A stretch of DNA of 64,000 bases from Bacteroidota bacterium (GTDB taxonomy: Bacteria > Bacteroidota > Ignavibacteria > Kryptoniales > JAKASW01): positions 62,001 through 126,000 of the forward strand of contig JAKAGT010000001.1 of assembly GCA_021825585.1 (NCBI GenBank), in the 5' to 3' direction. Position 1 is the first letter of the stretch; each line of letters starts with the position of its first letter. This document shows positions 60,152 through 64,000 of the stretch, piece by piece. The position numbers were made by a program, and so were the translations under genes. The notes under the pieces are model-generated. The model searched no databases, had not been told where the DNA came from, and saw nothing but the letters and a program-made list of their open reading frames with translations.

Positions 60152-60910
60152 TCATATTGTCAGGACTTGTCCGTCCTGAACCAGGTTCAACTTTTCAATT
60201 CCGAATTTCGAGCCGAGCTTCTCTCTCCATTCGCCGCCGCTCTCAAGCTCCATCGGAATGTGTGTAAAATAGAGAAAACTGTTTTGTCCTTCCGCAAGAG
60301 CGGCGATCTCGCCGAGCGAAGGATGGGTCGCCTCAATAAGCGACACGGAACCGCGAATATATTCCCTGGCCTCGTCGAGCGAATCCAAATCACTGCTGAA
60401 GAAGAACTTCCTGCTTCCCTCACGGACGACGACCGAAAAGCTGACAGGATCTATGCCCGCCGCCTCGGCTAAATCCGAGTACTTAACAAGGTGGTTGGTC
60501 CTGATGAATTCCAGTTTCACACTCTCCGAAAGCTTAATCTCTCCGGCCGTCAGCGGCAGCAAAGAAAATTTGAACGACATCCTCCCGGGGAATATGAAGA
60601 AGTTGTCCAGCCAGAGCCTAACGAAATTCAGCTGCGTAAAGGGAATGTGGACCTCGATCGGTTCCCTTCTTCCGGAGACGTGCATTGCGGTCAACACTGC
60701 CGGAAGGCCCCCGCAATGGTCCGCATGCATGTGCGTTATGAAAATCTTCTGTACGGAAGAGAGGCCCACACCTGACTTCTGCAGCCCACGCAGCGCGTCC
60801 GAGCCGCAGTCGATCAGGAACCGCTCATCGGAGGCTTCGACAAAATAGCAGCTGTTGAAGCGCCGTGAATCCGAATAGGCAGAACCGGATCCGAGTATAG
60901 TTACCTTCAT
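60152..60910 (-). CDS. metallo-beta-lactamase-fold hydrolase (RNase Z-like)
   Basis: A 252-residue MBL-fold protein. The N-terminus MKVTILGSGSAYSD resembles RNase Z-type hydrolases, and the metal motif appears as FITHMHADHCGGLPAVL, with later FSSDLDSLDEAREYI, EATHPSLGE and YFTHIPMELESG supplying the remaining His/Asp ligands. The product lacks the flexible exosite arm of full-length RNase Z, so tRNA 3' processing is not certain. It may act on another phosphodiester. It lies 1 base after the sigma-54 regulator start and overlaps the SPOR gene by 4 bases. Confidence 0.9.
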   Translation of the reverse strand: MKVTILGSGSAYSDSRRFNSCYFVEASDERFLIDCGSDALRGLQKSGVGLSSVQKIFITHMHADHCGGLPAVLTAMHVSGRREPIEVHIPFTQLNFVRLWLDNFFIFPGRMSFKFSLLPLTAGEIKLSESVKLEFIRTNHLVKYSDLAEAAGIDPVSFSVVVREGSRKFFFSSDLDSLDEAREYIRGSVSLIEATHPSLGEIAALAEGQNSFLYFTHIPMELESGGEWREKLGSKFGIEKLNLVQDGQVLTI

Positions 60911-61674
60911 TTTTGCACCACAATGCAGGATATCGAACGACCTTTCAGCTCATGCGCATAGGCTTCCGCATCTGACCGGGTGGAAAAGCTCCCGGTACTG
61001 ACCGCATACAGAGTTCTGCTGCCATCGGCCTTCGTGAAAACAGCGGCTTGAATGCCCTGCTCCTTCAGAGTCGCGATGAATCTCCGCGCATTCTCCGGGG
61101 TTGAGAACGCGCCGAGTTGAACCGTAAACATGGCCGAAGGCGGAGCCGGGCTGCTTGGCTGAGGCTGTTCGCTCGAAACCGGGAGCGCCGTCGATGGCTG
61201 CGGCAGGCGAAGGGTATCTTCAAACCCTAAAGGATCGACAAGCTGGGTCATCATAGGCGTGTACTTGCGGAGTTCCAGATAATCAGTGTGTGCGTTGCCG
61301 TAATCCCCGGCGGCAAAATGGTATTTGTAGAGTTGAAGCAGCGCTTGCTGGGCAATCGGCTTCCCCGGATACTCGGCGATAATCTCTTTGTAAGTATCCA
61401 CGGCCTCCACCGCGTCCGGCGTCAGTGCAGCGCGGACGAAAATGGCGAATGGATCGGAAGGGTCGGACTCGGTGAGATACCTTCGCGCATCGTTTAGATC
61501 ACCCGCCTTGAGAGACAGATAAGCTTGCTGGGCATTCCGATCTCCTGATGCGACCATCCCATCGGCTTTCTGTGATTTGTCCTCGCTGGTAAATCGCTGT
61601 GCGCGCACAGTCCCGGGGAGGAGGACAAACGCCAGGGCAAGACCGATTGTCAGGAGCGATATTACGCGATTCAT
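60907..61674 (-). CDS. SPOR-domain periplasmic protein
   Basis: A 255-residue exported protein. I start it at ATG 61674 (MNRVISL), 1 base after the miaB stop; an upstream in-frame start at 61731 would lie inside miaB and spoil the signal peptide. The signal peptide covers about residues 1-26, a TPR-like helical region is at about 35-140, then a Pro/Ser-rich linker (about 155-175) and a C-terminal SPOR domain (about 178-255, FTVQLGAFSTPENARRFIAT, TKADGSRTLYAVSTGSF, RSDAEAYAHEL). SPOR domains bind denuded peptidoglycan at the septum. Confidence 0.92.
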   Translation of the reverse strand: MNRVISLLTIGLALAFVLLPGTVRAQRFTSEDKSQKADGMVASGDRNAQQAYLSLKAGDLNDARRYLTESDPSDPFAIFVRAALTPDAVEAVDTYKEIIAEYPGKPIAQQALLQLYKYHFAAGDYGNAHTDYLELRKYTPMMTQLVDPLGFEDTLRLPQPSTALPVSSEQPQPSSPAPPSAMFTVQLGAFSTPENARRFIATLKEQGIQAAVFTKADGSRTLYAVSTGSFSTRSDAEAYAHELKGRSISCIVVQK

Positions 61675-61675
61675 T

Positions 61676-63019
61676 TCAGTTGTGGATGCAGACCACTTCT
61701 CCGAACAACGTTGCCATTGAAACTCTGTCAATCTTCACTTTGACGACATCGCCGGGCTTCTGTGTCCCTCTTGGGAACACTACCGTCTTGTTAGTATCAG
61801 TTCTGCCGCTGAGCTGTTCGTCAGATTTCCTGCTCGTGCCGTCTACCATCACTTCGAAGGTTCTGCCGACTAAAGACTCGTTTATCTCATAAGAAATCTT
61901 CTGTTGAAGAGATATGACCTCGCTCAACCTCTTCGTTTTGACGTCCTCGGGGACGTCATCGCCCATCTTGTAAGCCGGGGTCCCCTCACGAGGAGAATAC
62001 TTGAACATGTATGCACCGTCGTACCGGACCTCTTCCATCAGGCTGAGAGTCTCCCTATGTTCGTCGTCCGTTTCGGTCGGGAAGCCCGCGATTATATCGG
62101 TAGAAAGCGCTACTCCAGGAACCCGCGCACGGATTCTTTTCGCCAACTCCATGTAGTGGTCCCTTGTGTACGTTCTGTTCATTGCCTCAAGCACGCGGGT
62201 CGACCCGGACTGGACAGGGAGATGTATATACTTGCACAGATTGTCATGAGCGGCAATCGTATCTATGAGCTTGTCCGATAGATCCTGCGGATGAGAGGTC
62301 GTGAATCTTATTCTGACGGACGGTTCCACATTCGCCACCGCGGCCAGAAGGTCGGCAAAATCCTTCTCGCCATCGCGGTACGAGTTAACATTCTGACCGA
62401 GGAGTGTTACCTCGCGGATACCCTGTCTCACAAGCTGTTCCACCTCGTTCACAACACCGGCCAAGGTCCGGCTTCGCTCGCGTCCCCTGGTGAACGGGAC
62501 GATGCAAAAAGTACAAAACTTGTCACAGCCGCGCATCACTGAAATCCATGCTGAGATCCCCTCGGCCCTGAACGGTATGATATCATCGTATGTCTCGGTG
62601 CGCGACAGCCTGACGCCCAGCCCCTGATTACCGGCCAGCGCGCCCTCGAGAAGCTGAGGGAGCCTGCGGTATTCATCCGGACCGACCACGACGTCGACTT
62701 TCCTTCCGTCCAGGAGATTGGAGCGCAGCCGCTCAGCCATGCAGCCCAGGACCCCGACGACCAGGTTCGGCTTATCGGGTTTCTGACTTCTTATTGTACT
62801 GAGCCTCTGCCTTATCTTCTCCTCCGCGTGTTCCCGAACGCTGCACGTGTTCAGAAGAACCACATCCGCATCATTCATGGTGTCTGTGGGCGAGTAGCCA
62901 GATTTGCTCATTATGCCGAGGACAATCTCGGTGTCCGCGAGGTTCATCTGGCATCCATACGTCTCTATGTAAACCTTCAATCTGTTGTCAGAATTCATAT
63001 GCGCCAATTTGTCACTCAT
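61676..63019 (-). CDS. miaB: MiaB, tRNA methylthiotransferase
   Basis: A radical-SAM enzyme that adds a methylthio group to isopentenyl-adenosine 37 of tRNA. The 447-residue product has the N-terminal UPF0004 domain (KVYIETYGCQMNLADTEIVL, with three Cys across the domain for the second cluster), the radical-SAM motif MRGCDKFCTFCIVPFTRG (C-x3-C-x2-C), REVTLLGQNVNSYRDG, and a C-terminal TRAM domain (about 380-447). Length is standard. It opens the run of envelope genes and is probably transcribed from a promoter just upstream (63038-63066). Confidence 0.97.
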   Translation of the reverse strand: MSDKLAHMNSDNRLKVYIETYGCQMNLADTEIVLGIMSKSGYSPTDTMNDADVVLLNTCSVREHAEEKIRQRLSTIRSQKPDKPNLVVGVLGCMAERLRSNLLDGRKVDVVVGPDEYRRLPQLLEGALAGNQGLGVRLSRTETYDDIIPFRAEGISAWISVMRGCDKFCTFCIVPFTRGRERSRTLAGVVNEVEQLVRQGIREVTLLGQNVNSYRDGEKDFADLLAAVANVEPSVRIRFTTSHPQDLSDKLIDTIAAHDNLCKYIHLPVQSGSTRVLEAMNRTYTRDHYMELAKRIRARVPGVALSTDIIAGFPTETDDEHRETLSLMEEVRYDGAYMFKYSPREGTPAYKMGDDVPEDVKTKRLSEVISLQQKISYEINESLVGRTFEVMVDGTSRKSDEQLSGRTDTNKTVVFPRGTQKPGDVVKVKIDRVSMATLFGEVVCIHN

Positions 63020-63037
63020 ATGTAAAATTTCGTCAAC

Positions 63038-63066
63038 AATTTAATTCTGCATAGAGGAATAAACAA
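63038..63066 (-). promoter_or_regulatory. candidate sigma-70-type promoter for the miaB operon
   Basis: On the minus strand TTGTTT (63066-63061) and TAAATT (63043-63038) are separated by 17 bases, an acceptable spacing for a -35/-10 pair, and lie just before miaB. The implied transcription start is near 63030. The -10 match is partial and FCB-lineage promoters often use a different -7/-33 pattern, so confidence is low. Confidence 0.3.
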
Positions 63067-63917
63067 ACCATCTGAAAATCGCCCGGCGGGATGCCCCAAT
63101 ATGCCTCAAAACGAACGAGTTGCATCTATATCCTGGCCGAAATCCGCACAGAAAAGCCCGGACGGCATGCGAGACGCTGTTGTCCCATCTGCTTGAGAAA
63201 TCCTCCAACACTATCGGCGGCGCGGTCGCCCGGTTCCGGATCAACCGCAATGGCTGTGCAGGGTCGCCAATTCTTTTCTTTAATGGATGTTGAAGCGTAA
63301 ACCGGCATTCAGTCCTCTGCATTTTTCTCCTTCATACTACCTACTTCATACTCACCGCCATTGTTTCTCAACTTTTACCTCAACCTTTTCCCCATTCATT
63401 GAAGATGACCTCTCTTACTGCATGCTTGCAATGCGTATCGGCGGTGCGACTTGACAAATTCCTGACGACCCGCTATACTTCCGCTACGACTACTTTCCGG
63501 GCTTCTGACGTTCGAGGGGAAATTGAAAAGATCCGGGAAGAAATGAGGAGGATTACCATTCGCCGGTCGTAGCGTAAACAGCGCACAGATGAACCGGAAT
63601 TGGAGACTGAGGAGAACGAACTGATCGTGACCTTAATCAGGGATGGTACTGCGGAAAAAGCGGAGTGGAGTATCTTCCACCGTGCTTTGCGGTGGTTTAC
63701 AGTTCGCAATCGTCAGAGAAGTTCTCGTAATTCAAAATTCTTGACGTATTGTGATCGGGGTTTCCCAGCAAATCTAAATTGCGAAAGCATTGTAGAAACC
63801 CACCTAACTCGCGGTGGTGTCGCCGCTTTCTCATGGATGACATGAAAACACATTCTTAGTTTTTATTGCGGGAGGAGAGAAGGTGAATTTTGTAAGGATA
63901 AATCTATGTAGGCGACA
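63067..63917. other. mostly non-coding region before the window edge
   Basis: About 850 bases with no convincing gene. One plus-strand frame is open in two consecutive segments, 63405-63572 (55 codons from an ATG with a poor ribosome site) and 63573-63845, divided by a single TAG. The second segment reads protein-like near DEPELETEENELIVTLI but I recognise no family. A hairpin CCACCG/CGGTGG lies at about 63677-63695. A broken or very young gene is possible. The minus strand shows only chance-like frames. Confidence 0.5.
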
Positions 63918-64000
63918 ATGAAGAAGCATTTGAATTCACAAGGGATTTGGCTTGCGGTGTTCTTATTTACGAACCTGTTCACTTCCTGCAACAAGGACAG
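63918..64000 (+). CDS. N-terminus of a lipoprotein (truncated by window edge)
   Basis: A reading frame opening with ATG 63918 runs off the right edge after 27 codons. The start has two Lys, then a hydrophobic stretch (about residues 9-22, with WLAVFLFTNLF) and a lipobox-like FTSC just before the end, which marks a signal-peptidase-II lipoprotein. AGG lies 5 bases before the ATG. Nothing can be said about the mature protein. Confidence 0.6.
   Translation, partial: MKKHLNSQGIWLAVFLFTNLFTSCNKD

Noticed and set aside
63473-63709. A 78-codon minus-strand frame opposite the split plus-strand frame
   Set aside because: It is Ser/Arg-rich, has no recognisable family or ribosome site and is probably the shadow of the opposite strand.
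1-64000. CRISPR arrays, insertion sequences, tRNA or rRNA genes
   Set aside because: I saw no regularly spaced direct repeats, no transposase-like protein and no recognisable tRNA or rRNA stretch on either strand; short tRNA genes could be missed by eye.

Overview
The window reads as one stretch of a chromosome from a motile, diderm (Gram-negative type) bacterium with moderate base composition. The most telling context is the run miaB, SPOR-domain protein, MBL hydrolase, sigma-54-type AAA+ regulator without receiver, lptE, glycosyltransferase, TPR protein, ubiE at 55145-63019. The miaB / sigma-54 regulator / lptE neighbourhood is familiar from the Bacteroidota-Chlorobiota-Ignavibacteriota (FCB) lineage, and a menaquinone-type methyltransferase together with lptE fits that. 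I infer an FCB-group bacterium, possibly Ignavibacteriota-like, but no rRNA or phylogenetic marker here settles it.

Left half (1-30463, all minus strand): a nearly unbroken flagellar run of about 37 genes. Read in its own direction it starts with a 45-residue membrane/secreted peptide, then flgB, flgC, a 92-residue unknown, fliE, fliF, fliG, fliH, fliI, fliJ, a MotE-like protein, fliK, flgD, a flagellar-operon protein, flgE, flbD, fliL, fliM, fliN, fliO, fliP, fliQ, fliR, flhB, flhA, flhF, flhG, a small two-helix membrane protein, fliA (sigma-28), a regulatory group (HDOD protein fused to a sigma-region-4-like domain, a second HDOD protein, a GAF histidine kinase, a membrane-anchored unknown), then flgF, flgG, flgA and a truncated flgH. 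Many neighbours overlap by 1-19 bases, so translational coupling is likely. Filament genes, motA/motB and flgI are not in the window.

Middle (30464-46376): a 382-base divergent control region with two sigma-54-like (-24/-12) elements facing outwards and a dyad midway between them. Rightwards from it runs a chemotaxis operon: pseudo-receiver protein, periplasmic binding-like protein, MCP with a CHASE8-like sensor, cheW, two PAS-containing MCPs, a DUF342/FapA-like protein, a HEAT-repeat protein, cheR, two CheY-type proteins, a CheZ-like phosphatase, cheA and cheB, ending at a hairpin shared with a convergent DksA-like gene.

Right part (46377-64000): a DksA-like zinc-finger protein, a CoA-binding protein, a DUF72 protein, a membrane polyferredoxin that looks like a NapH-NapG fusion paired with a Tat-exported DUF362 protein, an NtrC-type two-component pair, and the conserved miaB-to-ubiE run. 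The last 0.9 kb before a truncated lipoprotein gene is mostly non-coding.

Functionally, the left operon builds the basal body, export apparatus and hook, the middle operon steers the motor (CheA to CheY to FliM, with the CheZ-like protein as brake), and the sigma-54-like elements suggest both are switched on together by an NtrC-family activator. The most unusual features are the HDOD-sigma4 fusion and kinase module beside fliA, the shared SQxEID motif of FliM and the CheZ-like protein, the micro-ORF coupled to flgB, and the NapH-NapG-like fusion.
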